A program made the translations under genes and the position numbers. A stretch of 54,060 bases of DNA from CAZONU01 sp965370045 (lineage in GTDB: Bacteria; Planctomycetota; SZUA-567; JAKLDR01): the NCBI GenBank assembly GCA_965370045.1, contig CBDUSI010000013.1, positions 1 to 54,060 of the forward strand. The letters run 5' to 3'. Each line of letters begins with the position of its first letter. Positions within the stretch are counted from its first letter, which is position 1. Shown piece by piece: positions 18,801-27,900 of this stretch. Under the pieces are notes generated by a model that worked only from the letters and a program-made list of their open reading frames with translations, had not been told where the DNA came from and made no database searches.

Positions 18801-19107
18801 GCGCCCGGCCGACCATCACCAGATCCTCGGCGCTGGGCTTCACGGCGAAGAGCTTGACGATCTCGTCGTACCCGCCGGTGACCATGTACACCCGGGCCAG
18901 GAACCTGCGCGCCTCCGGCTTCTCGGCCTCCTTCTCCCCGGCCAGCACGTCCTTGAGGTTCTTGATCGCGTCGGCGAAGCGCCCGGCCTTGTAGTTCTCC
19001 TGGGCCCACTGCAGGTGCTGGGAAACGCCCTCGCCACCCGACGCGCTCCCGATCGCCAGGCCCAGGAGCACCGCCAGCGTCACCGTAAACGACGAGATTA
19101 TGCGCAT
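15835..19107 (-). CDS. Large secreted TPR protein with gluzincin (peptidase MA-like) domain
   Basis: This 1090-residue protein has a signal peptide (SFTVTLAVLLGLAIGSASGG). Its N-terminal half is a chain of TPR units (for example DAIKNLKDVLAGE and ALKTALEINPNMIPARV). In the middle is a zinc-peptidase-like site HELMH at 547-551 with RWLTEGLSVYEEQ about 25 residues later, the HExxH...E layout of the peptidase MA family. More TPRs follow (ARELFEKAVNLDPGNVAAN), then a Lys-rich, Pro-rich tail rich in EEKKK. Such TPR-MA proteins are common in Planctomycetota and are uncharacterised. A role in periplasmic protein processing or assembly is inferred. The stop overlaps the TTG of cobO. Confidence 0.82.
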   Translation of the reverse strand: MRIISSFTVTLAVLLGLAIGSASGGEGVSQHLQWAQENYKAGRFADAIKNLKDVLAGEKEAEKPEARRFLARVYMVTGGYDEIVKLFAVKPSAEDLVMVGRAHVARGRYKQAEKILEQAFKDSKQKSTAARVELIDLWTITGRSDEAELARAWFFKNYKKTSRIRYGRVVDKSGKTQDVTDPVELVILARAMAPVDPQGAINALTVAQQKGKGSGGVEPYMRSFFLFLEKYAWGFAPGELRGAVKINKKHPEVLLGTAYYQWTRRKNAEAAEKALKTALEINPNMIPARVMMTHLHLFDDEYEKARKQLDAALAVNPQDLEALSTLAAFYYDTGDQKKFEETCAKILKINAKYAGLYNTIAGACERKRQFPQAHKFYKKAIELDPVGWRGYYGAGMALVRRGEDVEGKKLLEKAFKLNKYNLFCRNMLVVLDKLVPPEGYTGKFDSLKTEHFVIFAPKKDSAFLLPYYARCLEETYARLHKKYAFTPENPTVVEVFSNHSSFSARTTGLPQIGADGACFGKLITLDSARVWQAGTVPKFNWATVAEHELMHVFSLQLTNYRIPRWLTEGLSVYEEQVPRIELDRLFAGAARNNRLIKVAELNRQMTRPTARMNPLLAYYQARRIVEFIYAKHGFEGMKKLLDECKAGHKIETCIKNALGCTMEEFEKQVLAHQKKFAAEKVRVSGAADKATFTKLALEAKQNPEDPAKLAALASAYLQGRRPNYTSAAKYAKQAVAKAKPDEKSKGVARGYAVLGFIAFQKDKKFRKARELFEKAVNLDPGNVAANLYLGICAGKEGKSELALRHLLKAKELSPRNIGKFNAYEELYKVYRDLDEDKKALAVMRERVAVDKKGYEAAVRLGKLAIGAKDWKLAAWSAWQAVRVDPFKADPHLIWGQAAEGVKDFKIAEREWGLAVKADAANAEAKFGLARVLAAQGRKWDAKKIAEEAKALEPDHPDIKKFLKDLGPVKEPPPPPKKPLTEEEKKKRLRELLEPSQPAKDIGSKTKKVDEAFKKLEEQRKQKNRKFIEDMRKQREKPTEKKNVKTKDVSAPIKELEKLIEKPAKKKTKDAPPLKKLEKVDACLPAARRAA

Positions 19108-19248
19108 TTGTGATTCTCCAATTCCCGTGGCCGGGGGCCCGACATCAGGCCCGGAAGATTAGAACAACTCCCGGGCCGGAAAGTGCACCGAAAACCCTCC
19201 AGTAATTTAATGTAATAGCCGGGGCCGCCCGGCGCAAGGGAAAGAGAA

Positions 19249-19279
19249 CGGCCCGCGGGGGTCCATTCCCCGCGGGCCG
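19249..19279 (-). terminator. Intrinsic terminator of the SWIB gene
   Basis: A perfect 12-bp stem, CGGCCCGCGGGG / CCCCGCGGGCCG with a 7-base loop, is followed on the minus strand by a pyrimidine-rich TTCTCTTTCCCTT. It starts 24 bases after the stop. Confidence 0.8.
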
Positions 19280-19303
19280 CCAAGCTCTGAAATGACTGCC
19301 GGT

Positions 19304-19690
19304 CTATTTGAGGTGCTTGCTGACCAGCTTGGTCATCTCGAACATCGACACCTGCTTCTTGCCGCCGAAGACGACCTTGAGCGCGGCATCGGCGTTGATC
19401 ATGCGGCGGTTGACCTTATCCTGGAGCTTGTTCTTCTTGATGTAGACCCACAGCTTCTTGACCACCTGGGTGCGCGGCAGATCTTTCTTGCCGACCACCT
19501 CGGCCAGGGCGGGGCTGGGGGTCAGGGGCTTCATGAAAGCCGCGCTGGGCTTGCGCTTGCTCTTCTTCTTGGCGGGCTTCTTCTTCGCGACCTTCTTCTT
19601 GGCCTTCTTGGCGGGCTTCTTCTTCGCGACCTTCTTCTTGGCCGGCTTCTTCTTGGCAACCTTCTTCTTGGCCTTCTTCTTCTTCGCCAT
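19304..19690 (-). CDS. SWIB/MDM2-domain protein with histone H1-like Lys/Ala tail
   Basis: The protein has 128 residues; the ATG at 19690 is preceded by GAGGAG. Residues 1-45 are a low-complexity run of AKKKVAKKKPAKKK repeats like histone H1 tails. Residues from about 55 are a SWIB domain (MKPLTPSPALAEVVG, LPRTQVVKKLWVYIKKNKL, ADAALKVVFGG, SMFEMTKLVSKHL). Such fusions occur in Chlamydia, Planctomycetota and other bacteria and are thought to bind or compact DNA. In Chlamydia a SWIB domain is fused to topoisomerase I. It is a likely nucleoid-associated protein. It has its own promoter and terminator. Confidence 0.9.
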   Translation of the reverse strand: MAKKKKAKKKVAKKKPAKKKVAKKKPAKKAKKKVAKKKPAKKKSKRKPSAAFMKPLTPSPALAEVVGKKDLPRTQVVKKLWVYIKKNKLQDKVNRRMINADAALKVVFGGKKQVSMFEMTKLVSKHLK

Positions 19691-19752
19691 GTCTCTCCTC
19701 TTTCTCAAGATTCTTCGCCGGGCACACCCCGGCGGCTCTTTGCTGAAGGCAA

Positions 19753-19781
19753 AGCGTAGCTTTCCGAGAGGGCGGTGTCAA
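19753..19781 (-). promoter_or_regulatory. Promoter of the SWIB gene
   Basis: TTGACA (19781-19776), 17 bp, TACGCT (19758-19753) on the minus strand. Confidence 0.6.
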
Positions 19782-19843
19782 GCGTTTTCCCCTCTCAAAA
19801 GCGCCTTTTCCCTCTCTGAAACCGCGCCCGGCGCGGCCCGCGG

Positions 19844-19872
19844 TTGCGCGCGGGCCGCCGTTCGGGTCTAAT
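19844..19872 (+). promoter_or_regulatory. Possible promoter of the glycerate kinase operon, leaderless type
   Basis: TTGCGC (19844-19849), 17 bp, TCTAAT (19867-19872). The start codons (GTG 19879, ATG 19882) are 7-10 bases past the -10, so the transcript would begin at the start codon. Confidence 0.4.
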
Positions 19873-19881
19873 GCCGCGGTG

Positions 19882-21015
19882 ATGAAAGCGCTGGTCGCCC
19901 CCTGCACCTTCAAAGGCTCGCTGTCGGCGCGCGGGGCCGCCGCGGCCATCGCCCGCGGGCTGGCCGCCGCCGGGTTCGAGACCGCCGAACTGCCGCTCTC
20001 CGACGGCGGCGAGGGGCTGGTCGACTGCTTCGCAAGCCTGCCCGGCGCCGAGCGCGTCCAGGCCGAAGTCTCCGGCCCGCTGCCGGAAATGCGGGTCACC
20101 GCGGCCTACGCGCTGCTGGAGGGCGGCCGTCTGGCCGCCGTGGAGATGGCCGCCGCCGCGGGCCTGCCTCTTCTGGACGAGGCGCGGCGCAATCCCATGC
20201 TGACCACTACCCGGGGGGTCGGCGAGCTGCTGGCCGACGCCGCCCGCCGCGGGGCCCGCCGGGTGATCATGGGCGTGGGCGGCAGCGCCACGGTGGACGG
20301 CGGCGCGGGCCTGGCCGCCGCGCTGGGCGTCCGCCTGCTGGACGCCTCGGGGGAAGAACTGGCCCCCGGCGGCGGGGAACTCCGCCGCCTGGCGCGCATC
20401 GACGCCAGCGGGCTCGACCCCGCGGTGCGCGACCTCGAAATATGCGTAGCCTGCGACGTGGACTCGCCGCTCCTGGGCGCAACCGGGGCGGCGCGGGTCT
20501 TCGGGCCCCAGAAGGGGGCCACGTCCGAAATGGTGGAGAAGCTGGAGGCCGGCCTGGCCCGCCTGGCCGAGCGCATCGCCCGCGACCTGGACCGCGAGGT
20601 CGCCGAACAGCCCGGCGCCGGCGCGGCCGGAGGTCTGGGCGCGGGGCTGGCCGGCTTCCTGGGCGCGAGGCTCGAGCCCGGCGCCGAACTGGTCATGGAC
20701 GCGGTGGGCTTCGATGCTAGACTGGTGGGCGCCCGGCTGCTGGTGACCGGAGAGGGCCGGCTCGACGGACAGAGCCTGCGCGGCAAGGCCCCCGCGGCCG
20801 CGGCCCGGCGCGCCCGGAAACACGGGGTCCCCGCGGCGGCGCTGGCCGGGTCGGTTGAGCTCGGCGCCGCCGAACTGGCCTCCGCCGGGATGGGACGCGC
20901 CTGGGAGCTGGTCGAGCTGGCTTCCGCCCGGGAGTGCCTGGCGCGTCCCGCGGAACTCCTCGAGGAGCTGGCCCGCCGGCACGCGGACGAAATGAGGGAG
21001 ATGGCCGACTCGTGA
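19882..21015 (+). CDS. glxK: Glycerate kinase (GarK/GlxK family)
   Basis: The protein has 377 residues from ATG 19882 (the GTG just before it is an alternative). The family pattern is clear: VAPCTFKGSLSA, LPLSDGGEGLVD, PMLTTTRGVGELLADA, GVGGSATVDGGAG, CDVDSPLLGATGAARVFGPQKGA and LVTGEGRLDGQSLRGKAP. It phosphorylates D-glycerate to 2-phosphoglycerate in glycerate/glyoxylate or serine metabolism. Its stop overlaps the GTG start of the DUF2062 gene. No obvious ribosome site is present, which matches a leaderless message. Confidence 0.93.
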   Translation: MKALVAPCTFKGSLSARGAAAAIARGLAAAGFETAELPLSDGGEGLVDCFASLPGAERVQAEVSGPLPEMRVTAAYALLEGGRLAAVEMAAAAGLPLLDEARRNPMLTTTRGVGELLADAARRGARRVIMGVGGSATVDGGAGLAAALGVRLLDASGEELAPGGGELRRLARIDASGLDPAVRDLEICVACDVDSPLLGATGAARVFGPQKGATSEMVEKLEAGLARLAERIARDLDREVAEQPGAGAAGGLGAGLAGFLGARLEPGAELVMDAVGFDARLVGARLLVTGEGRLDGQSLRGKAPAAAARRARKHGVPAAALAGSVELGAAELASAGMGRAWELVELASARECLARPAELLEELARRHADEMREMADS

Positions 21016-21632
21016 GACGCATCCGGGTCATAGCTTACATCTGGCTCCGGAAGTTCGTGCGGCTCAACGACACGCCGCAGTCCATCGCCGCCGGCGCCTC
21101 CATCGGCATGTTCATCGCCATGCTCCCCATCTACGGCTTCCAGATGATCGTCGCCGCGGCGGTGGCCGCCGTGGCCCGGGTCAACAAGGTCGCCGCGGTG
21201 GTCCCGGTGTGGATCACCAACCCCCTTACGATCCCGCCCATTCTCTACCTGCAATACAAGCTCGGCAAGCTGGCGGTGTGGGGCGAGGAAGACCCCGAGA
21301 TATGGCACAAGATGCAGAGACTGGGCAAGGCCGCCAGCGAGGCCAGCGTCTTGGACCTCAAGGACTCCTCCCGGCAGGTCTTCATCGCCGCGCGCGAGTT
21401 GGGCTGGGAGGTGCTCTGGCCGTTGCTGGTCGGCGCCATCATCTCCGGGCTGGTCCTCGGGCTGATCACTTATCCGCTGATGCTCCGCGCGGTGCTCTGG
21501 TACCGCCGCCGGCGCGAGGCGCGCCGCTCCCGGCGCCGCGACCGGCTGGCCGCCTACCTGGAGAAGAAGGCCGGCGAGAAGGCCGCCAACGACGACGGCG
21601 CGCCGGAGGAGGCCACCCCCCCCGGACCCTGA
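21012..21632 (+). CDS. DUF2062 membrane protein
   Basis: The 206-residue protein starts at GTG 21012, overlapping the stop of the glycerate kinase (GTGA). It matches DUF2062: RLNDTPQSIAAGASIGMFIAMLPIYGFQM, then VARVNKVAAVVPVWITNPLTIPPIL, two or three membrane helices, and a last helix near LVGAIISGLVLGLITYPL followed by a very basic tail (RRRREARRSRRRDR). The function of the family is not known; it often lies beside glycosyltransferase or lipid genes. An acidic/Pro tail ends it. Confidence 0.88.
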   Translation: MRRIRVIAYIWLRKFVRLNDTPQSIAAGASIGMFIAMLPIYGFQMIVAAAVAAVARVNKVAAVVPVWITNPLTIPPILYLQYKLGKLAVWGEEDPEIWHKMQRLGKAASEASVLDLKDSSRQVFIAARELGWEVLWPLLVGAIISGLVLGLITYPLMLRAVLWYRRRREARRSRRRDRLAAYLEKKAGEKAANDDGAPEEATPPGP

Positions 21633-21650
21633 CGACCCGTGGAGGCACCC

Positions 21651-23687
21651 ATGCGCGGGGACCAGTTCTTCAGGCAGATGGCCGGCCGGCCGCCGTTCTC
21701 CAAGCTGCATCCCAAGATGGCCGCCTTCTTCAACGACTACCTGGCCGGCGAGAAGGTGGTGCGCTTCGGCGACCGCCACGTTTTCAACACCCACTTCCCG
21801 CCGTACCCCAGCCGGGCCTTCGAGAGCTTCAGCGCGCAGTTCGGCACCGCCGGCCAGTCCGGCCCCGGGCGGAGGCTATTCTCGGTGACCTGGGCGGTCA
21901 CCAACCGCTGCAACTACCGCTGCTGGCACTGCTACAACGCGGGCCGCAGCCAGGAGGACCTGCCCCTGGAGGTCGCTCGCGACCTGGTCGGGCAGCTCCA
22001 GGAACTCGGCGCGGTGATGGTCACCCTCACCGGCGGCGAGCCGCTGCTCCGCGCGGACATCGAGGAGATCGCCGGGGCCTTCGACGAGCGCACCTGCCTG
22101 GTGCTGGGCACCACCGGCGACGGACTGGGCCCGGAGCGCGCCCGGGAGCTGGCCGGGCGGGGCGTTTTCGCGTTGGGAGTGAGCCTGGACTCCCATGATG
22201 AGGCCGAGCACGACCGGCTGCGCGGCCGCCCGGGCGCTTTCAACGTCGCCCTCCGGGCGCTGAAGGACGCCGCCGCCGCGGGCATCTACCCCTACGTCGT
22301 CGCGGTGGCCACCCGCGAGTTCCTGGCGCGCGAGCGTTTCATGGCTTTCCTGGCCTTCGCGCGCGACGCCGGCGCACTGGAGGTGCACCTCATCGAGCCC
22401 AGCGCCACCGGGCGCCTGGCCGGGCGCAGCGACGTGCTGCTCACCGCCGCCGAGCACGAGATGATGCTCGACTACCAGCGGGAGATAGCCGGGCGCGAGG
22501 ATCTGCCGGTGCTCTCCAGCTTCACCTACCTGGAGTCGGCGGAGGCCTTCGGCTGCGGCGCGGGACTGACTCACCTCTACATCGACGGGACCGGCGAGGT
22601 CTGCCCCTGTAACCTGGTGCCGCTGTCCTTCGGCAACGTGCGCTGCCAGCCGCTGGCCGACATCCTCGGGAGCATGGGCGAGCACTTCCGCCGGCCGCGC
22701 TGCGGCTGCGTGGGCAAGCGCCTGGCCACGCGCGTCCCCGAGGGCGCGCTGCCCGCCCCGCCAGAGGTCTCCGCCAAGCTTTGCAGGAAATGTCTGCCGG
22801 CCGAGCATGACCTGCCCCGCTTCTTCAAGGTGCGCGCCGAGGCCGTCGGGCGGGTGGGCGCGGCCGAGCTGCGCGCCGCCTACGACCGGGTCGGCGGCGA
22901 CTACGACGAGTTCTGGGTCGCGAAGGCCGGCAGGCCGGTGGACGAGTTGGTGACCGGGCTGAAGCTGGCCGGCGACGAGAGAATCTTCGAGGCCGGCTGC
23001 GGGACGGGCTACGCCACCCGCCAGCTTTCCGAACGCTTGGGGGACTCCGGCAGCGTGCTGGCCGTCGACCTGTCAGAGGGCATGCTGGCCGAGGCCCGCC
23101 GGCGCCTGGGTTCAGCCCCCGAGGTGCGCCTGCTGGCCGGCGACGCGCTGGAGGCGCTGGGCGCTGAGGGGCAGTTTGACGTGATCTTCTCCAGCTGGGT
23201 GCTGGGCTACATTCCGCTGGTTCCCTTCTTCGCGGCGGCGGCGATGGCGCTGGCCCCCGGCGGCCGGCTGGCCTTCGTGGTCCACCGCGAGAACTCCCCG
23301 CGCCGCGAACTGGAAATCTTCGGGGGGCTGGTCGCCGAAGACCCAACGGTGCTCCTCAAACAGGTGGCCTTCGACTTCCCGCGCGGCGCCGAGCATGTCC
23401 GCGAGCTGCTCGAAGCCGCCGGCCTGGCGGCCCTCGACCTCCGCGAAGGGGAAGTGGTCTTCGAGTACGAGACCCCCCGCGGAGTGCTGGAGCACCTGCT
23501 CAAGTCCGGGGCGGGCACGGCCTTTCACGACGCGCTCGACCCCGCGCGCCGACCGGAGATCGAGCGCCGCTTCCTGGAGAAGCTGCCGGAGAAGAGCGAG
23601 GCAGGGCCCTGCCGGGTGGTCCACGACTTCGTGGCTTGTATAGCGCGGAAGGATTCTCCGAGACCAGCCGGAAGGGCGGCGGTTTAG
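21651..23687 (+). CDS. Radical SAM / SPASM-like protein fused to a class I SAM methyltransferase
   Basis: The product has 678 residues; GGAGG precedes the ATG at 21651. Residues 1-75 are an N-terminal region of no known family. The radical SAM core has C87-x3-C91-x2-C94 (TNRCNYRCWHC) and GGEP at 128-131. A Cys-rich extension follows (C302, C318, C320, C351, C353, C378, C381) and could bind one or two auxiliary Fe-S clusters, as in SPASM proteins. Residues from about 405 are a Rossmann methyltransferase with EAGCGTGY at 447-454 and AVDLSEG at 471-477. Two SAM-using domains in one chain suggest a radical modification followed by methylation of the same substrate. The substrate is unknown, and no short RiPP precursor was seen beside it. 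It is third in the operon. Confidence 0.85.
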   Translation: MRGDQFFRQMAGRPPFSKLHPKMAAFFNDYLAGEKVVRFGDRHVFNTHFPPYPSRAFESFSAQFGTAGQSGPGRRLFSVTWAVTNRCNYRCWHCYNAGRSQEDLPLEVARDLVGQLQELGAVMVTLTGGEPLLRADIEEIAGAFDERTCLVLGTTGDGLGPERARELAGRGVFALGVSLDSHDEAEHDRLRGRPGAFNVALRALKDAAAAGIYPYVVAVATREFLARERFMAFLAFARDAGALEVHLIEPSATGRLAGRSDVLLTAAEHEMMLDYQREIAGREDLPVLSSFTYLESAEAFGCGAGLTHLYIDGTGEVCPCNLVPLSFGNVRCQPLADILGSMGEHFRRPRCGCVGKRLATRVPEGALPAPPEVSAKLCRKCLPAEHDLPRFFKVRAEAVGRVGAAELRAAYDRVGGDYDEFWVAKAGRPVDELVTGLKLAGDERIFEAGCGTGYATRQLSERLGDSGSVLAVDLSEGMLAEARRRLGSAPEVRLLAGDALEALGAEGQFDVIFSSWVLGYIPLVPFFAAAAMALAPGGRLAFVVHRENSPRRELEIFGGLVAEDPTVLLKQVAFDFPRGAEHVRELLEAAGLAALDLREGEVVFEYETPRGVLEHLLKSGAGTAFHDALDPARRPEIERRFLEKLPEKSEAGPCRVVHDFVACIARKDSPRPAGRAAV

Positions 23688-23708
23688 TCGCCGACGAGGA
23701 GATCCGTA

Positions 23709-24917
23709 ATGAAACAGGTCTGTATTCTCGCAGCACTGATCCTGCTCTTCTCCGCCGCGCGCGGCGGCGAGGCCAAGCCCGATCCCGCCGTCAGGAAGAA
23801 CGAAGCCGAGGTCCGGCTGCTGCTGGCTCGGTATCTCGCCGCCCAGCAGGCCCACGCCGCGCTGACCAAGGGCTTCGCGGCCGGCTTCACCGCCGCGACC
23901 AGGTCCGTCAAGCTGAGCGCCGAGCAGGTGAAGAAGGTCAAGAAGCTCATCTCCCAACTCGGCGACAACGACTTCGGCACTCGCGAGGACGCGTCGAGAG
24001 AGCTGAAGAAGTTCGGCCGGCTGGTGCTGCCTTTTCTCGAAGCGGCCAAGAAGAGCAAGGACCCCGAAGTGGTAACCCGCGCCGCGGCCGTCATCAAGAG
24101 CCTGACCTCTCGCAGCAGAAAACCGACGCCCAGGCTCGTGGGCACGGGCAAGCCGCTGCCCTGGTACAAGGTGACCGCCGCCTTCGCGAGCGCGGTCACC
24201 AGGAAGACACCCCTGGCCGGTTACCGGTTCGCGCGCCTCTCCAAGGACGCCGCCGGCAAGGCCCTGGGCGCCCGGCGCCACGCGATGGTCGCCGTCCCCG
24301 ATAAGCCCGGGAAGACGGGCGTGCTGACCTTCGTCGCTCTCGACGACTTGGGCGCCAAGAAGCCCGGTGGAGAGGTCTGGGCCAAGGACACCAAGGGCAA
24401 GGTCCCCGCGAAGCTGCCCGCGAGCCTATTCGCGACCGGCTGGAAGCGCGCCGAAGGCTTTGACATCAAGATCACCGGGCAGCCCCGCGAGGCCAACGCC
24501 ATCGGCAGCTGCCGGGTCTTCGCCCAGGCCAACACCATGTTCTACCGCAACGACTGGCGCGGCAGCGGCACGGTCGGCGTGCTGGAATACGCCTTTCCCT
24601 TCACCCTCCTCGGCACCCAGCCGGACGGCAGGGGTCAACCCATACAGCTGATTGACAAGGCCTTCTCGCGGGCGACCTCGCCCAAGAGCAACAAGCACGG
24701 CTACTTCTTCGTCGACATGCTGACCATCGGCGGCGTGAGAATCGACTGGGTCAACGACCACGGCCTGTGCGCGATTCCCGCGAAGTACGGCGGCAAGACC
24801 AAACGGACCTTCATAGTCAACACCACCGGAACCGTCTTCGGCAAGGACACCGGCGGCAAGCCGGTCTTTGACTACCCCAACAATCCGGCCGCGGCCGGCT
24901 GGGTCATCGCCGAGTAG
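23709..24917 (+). CDS. Secreted protein with duplicated DUF2950-like segments
   Basis: The 402-residue protein has a signal peptide (QVCILAALILLFSAARGGEA). An N-terminal helical region includes one HEAT-like unit (DNDFGTREDASRELKKFG). Two segments resemble each other: GYRFARL...AMVAVPDKPGKTGVLTFV (about 175-215) and GYFFVDM...GLCAIPAKYGGKTKRTFIVN (about 330-385). The second ends TGTVFGKDTGGKPV and resembles the DUF2950 pattern, also seen in pilin-like proteins of Planctomycetota. The assignment is by eye only. It is the last gene of the glycerate kinase operon, 21 bases after the radical SAM gene, and overlaps the 3' end of the large convergent hydrolase by 14 bases. It could be a substrate or partner of the radical SAM enzyme; that is speculation. 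Confidence 0.7.
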   Translation: MKQVCILAALILLFSAARGGEAKPDPAVRKNEAEVRLLLARYLAAQQAHAALTKGFAAGFTAATRSVKLSAEQVKKVKKLISQLGDNDFGTREDASRELKKFGRLVLPFLEAAKKSKDPEVVTRAAAVIKSLTSRSRKPTPRLVGTGKPLPWYKVTAAFASAVTRKTPLAGYRFARLSKDAAGKALGARRHAMVAVPDKPGKTGVLTFVALDDLGAKKPGGEVWAKDTKGKVPAKLPASLFATGWKRAEGFDIKITGQPREANAIGSCRVFAQANTMFYRNDWRGSGTVGVLEYAFPFTLLGTQPDGRGQPIQLIDKAFSRATSPKSNKHGYFFVDMLTIGGVRIDWVNDHGLCAIPAKYGGKTKRTFIVNTTGTVFGKDTGGKPVFDYPNNPAAAGWVIAE

Positions 24918-27900
24918 CCGGCGGCTTCTTGTACAGGGTCGGCTCGCCCCAGGTGATCGAGCCGTAGAGCCAGCCCTGAGGGCTCTGACGCAGAACCCGC
25001 AGGACCAGGCCGCGCACCCCGCTGACGTCCACGCCAAAACTGCCCGGCCGGTCGCCGAACTGTACCCCGCGCTTCTCTGCCAAGAGCCGCCCGTCGCCCC
25101 ACACCTGGAAAGTTGTGCGCTCCGCGCTCCGCCGCGCGTCGCTGATGGTCTTCTGGCCCTCGGCGTCGATGCCGAATTTCGTCCGGAAACCGCGGTATTT
25201 CCCGCCCAGGTCGTAGACCGCCGCCGACTCGATCCACTGGCCCAGGCCGTGTTTTTGCCCCCTGTGCCCGATGCTCAGCGGCCGGCCCCCGAAGCTGCGG
25301 TTTATCGCCAGCGAGCCCTTGGCAGTGTCGATCTGCCGGGGCCAGAGGTCGCCCAGGCGGACGACGTCCGCGTCCGGGGGCTTCTTGAACCGGGGATAGA
25401 CGCGCGGCTTCACTTTAGCGCGCCAGGGCTTCAGGCCGCGCCAGCGGTTGGCGCGCGCCAGGCCCCAGTCTTCATCAAAAAAACCGACGTCGAGCATGGT
25501 CTCGAAGCCGGCGCTCTTGTCATCGAAGACGCAGAAGTCGAACCAGTCGCGGTTGTCCAGGGGCATCCAGTCGAACCAGTTGCCGAAGCGGTGGGTCATC
25601 TGCCACATGCCCCTCCAGGTGTTGGCCGCCTGGATGAGAACCAGTCTGTCAGGACTGAGCGGGTTGGGGTAGCAGAGCTTGAGGCCCAGGTCCTTTCCCT
25701 TGTACTCGCGCTTGCCCACCACCACCTTGCCGCCGCCAATGCGCACCGGCAGCCCGACCATTACCCTCGCAGTAATACTGTTGGCCTCCGGCCCGCCGAA
25801 GAGCAGCAAGTTCTTGGCGGCGATGTCCTTCGCCGTGACGGCATGATCATCCTTGACCGGCGGCCAGGTTTGAAAACGCCGCTTCCACTGCCGGCGCCAG
25901 CGCTCAGCCTCCTCGCGCACCACCCGGCGCTCGAACTCGTCCTTGGCGGTCGTGCCGATCACCACCAGGAAGGGGGCGCGGAAGGCGTCGTGGATGGGGC
26001 CCTCCAGGCCCTTGCGCTTGGCCGGGGGGAACTTCGGCGCGTCGACTCTCGGCAGCGGCGGCCCGACCAGACCCCACTTCGCCCCTTTCAGTGCGGCGCG
26101 GGCCAGCGCGACGGTCCTTGATCCCCGCAGCGAGAGCGTGATCGTCTGGCCGCCGATGGTCAGGGTCAGCGGCCCGGCCCCGCCCACCTTCAGGCCCGCC
26201 AGCTTCAGCTCGAAGCGCTCGATGTTCTCGCACTTTGTCACTTCGATGCGCGTGGGCGAAGCCACCCGCACGTCGATCTCGGCCATCTTCATGCGGTCGG
26301 CGATGCGGGATATCTCCACCCAGTAGGCGGACCCGTGGCGGTAGCTGCCGGTCTTGAACCTGACCCGCGCGGGATTCGCCGGCCGGCGGAACTTGAGCAT
26401 CCAGTTGAACTGCTCCCCGAGCGAGGCGCCCCAGCCGTGGCCGCCGGACCCGAAGCGGTAGCGCACGTTCTTGTACCCCAGCTGCTTCAGCCGTCCGGCC
26501 ATGCTCTTGGAGTGCCCCACCGGGTTGATGGAGTCGCCCGAGCCGTGGTCCATGGCGATGGGCACGTGCAGGAAGTTCTCGGCGTAAGTGACCGGCGCGG
26601 TCTTCCAGCGCAGGAACATGCGCGCCGCGTCCAGCGGGGTCTTGAGCCGCACGCGATCTGGGCCCCAGGCCTTTTCCCAGGCGGTGAAGTCGGCGTTGCC
26701 GGCCTTGGGGCAGGAGGCGGCGAAGCGGTCCGGGTAGCGGCCCGGCAGGTGAAAGCTCCCGGTGCCGCCCATCGACCAGCCGATGACGTAGACGCGCGCG
26801 TCGTCCACCGGGTAGTCGGCGACCGTCGCGTCGATGACCGCCAGGCTGTCGTCCTCGGCTATCCATAAGTAATCGCAGCTGCCCCGCCCGTGGGGCGCGA
26901 CCACGATGGCCCCGTCAAGCTCCGGGGCGGCGTGGCCCTGGAAGGGCCGGTACCAGTCGCCCCAACCGTGATGATGAAGGTGCAGCACCAGAGGATATTT
27001 CCGTTTGGGGTTATACTTGGGCGGCAGGGTCAGGGAGTAGGGCTGGCAGGAGTCGTCGTTGGCCGCGTAGTAGCCGCGCAGGGAGTTGCCGCGTTCGGAG
27101 GCGAAGGGGTCGCGCCCGGCGAGCAGCGCCGCCAGCGCGGCGCCCAGGTCCTTGAGCTTGTAGGCGGCCCAGGTGGTGCTGGTCAGGTAGTCGAGCCGGA
27201 CCCGCAGGGTGGCCAGCGCGCGGCGCTTCTTGCCGGGCTTTGCGGCGCGGATCAGCCGGTCCAGCCGCGCGGCGAAGCGGCCCTCGGCCGTGCCCGCGTC
27301 GAGGTCCTTGATGCTGGCATAGGGCTCGACCAGCGGCAGGTAGGCCCTTTTTTGCGGCGCCTCCAGCAGCTTCTCGAAGCGCGCGCGGAGCGGCATGGAT
27401 GCGGGCGGCGCCACTGGCGCGGCGGCCCCTCCCGCGGGCACCGGGAAGACCTTGGCGGCCAGGTCGTCGCGGATCTCCGGGAACTCAATCTCGACCCAAC
27501 CCTTATTCACCTTCGCCCAGGCCGCGCTGATTGGCACTCCCTCTATCGTGTCGTAGAAGACGACGCGCAGGCGCTGGCCCTTCTTCGGCGCGGGGAGCTT
27601 GAGGCTCACCCGGGCTGAAGTCACCGTCGCCGACCGCGCATAGCGCCGGGTGACCGCCGCGCCCCGGGAGTCGGTGGCGGTGACGATGCTCCGCCCGGCG
27701 GCGGCCCACAGCAGCGCGCGTCCCTTCCCGGCCAGCGCGCGGACCGCAGGCGATGGAACGCCGCGGTTGACGCTGACCGTGCACTCGACGGGCTGGTACC
27801 CGCGGAGGTCCTCGCCCTTCATGAAGCGCGAGATTCCCGTGAAGTGAAAGTAGAGGTCGCGGGGGTGGACGTAGCGCTCCCACCACCAGGTCAGGCCCGT

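Noticed and set aside
16435..19113. An 892-codon open frame on the plus strand
   Set aside because: It is the complement of the TPR-gluzincin gene. Its product is a run of Leu/Gly/Val/His without any domain, as expected for an antisense frame in GC-rich DNA.
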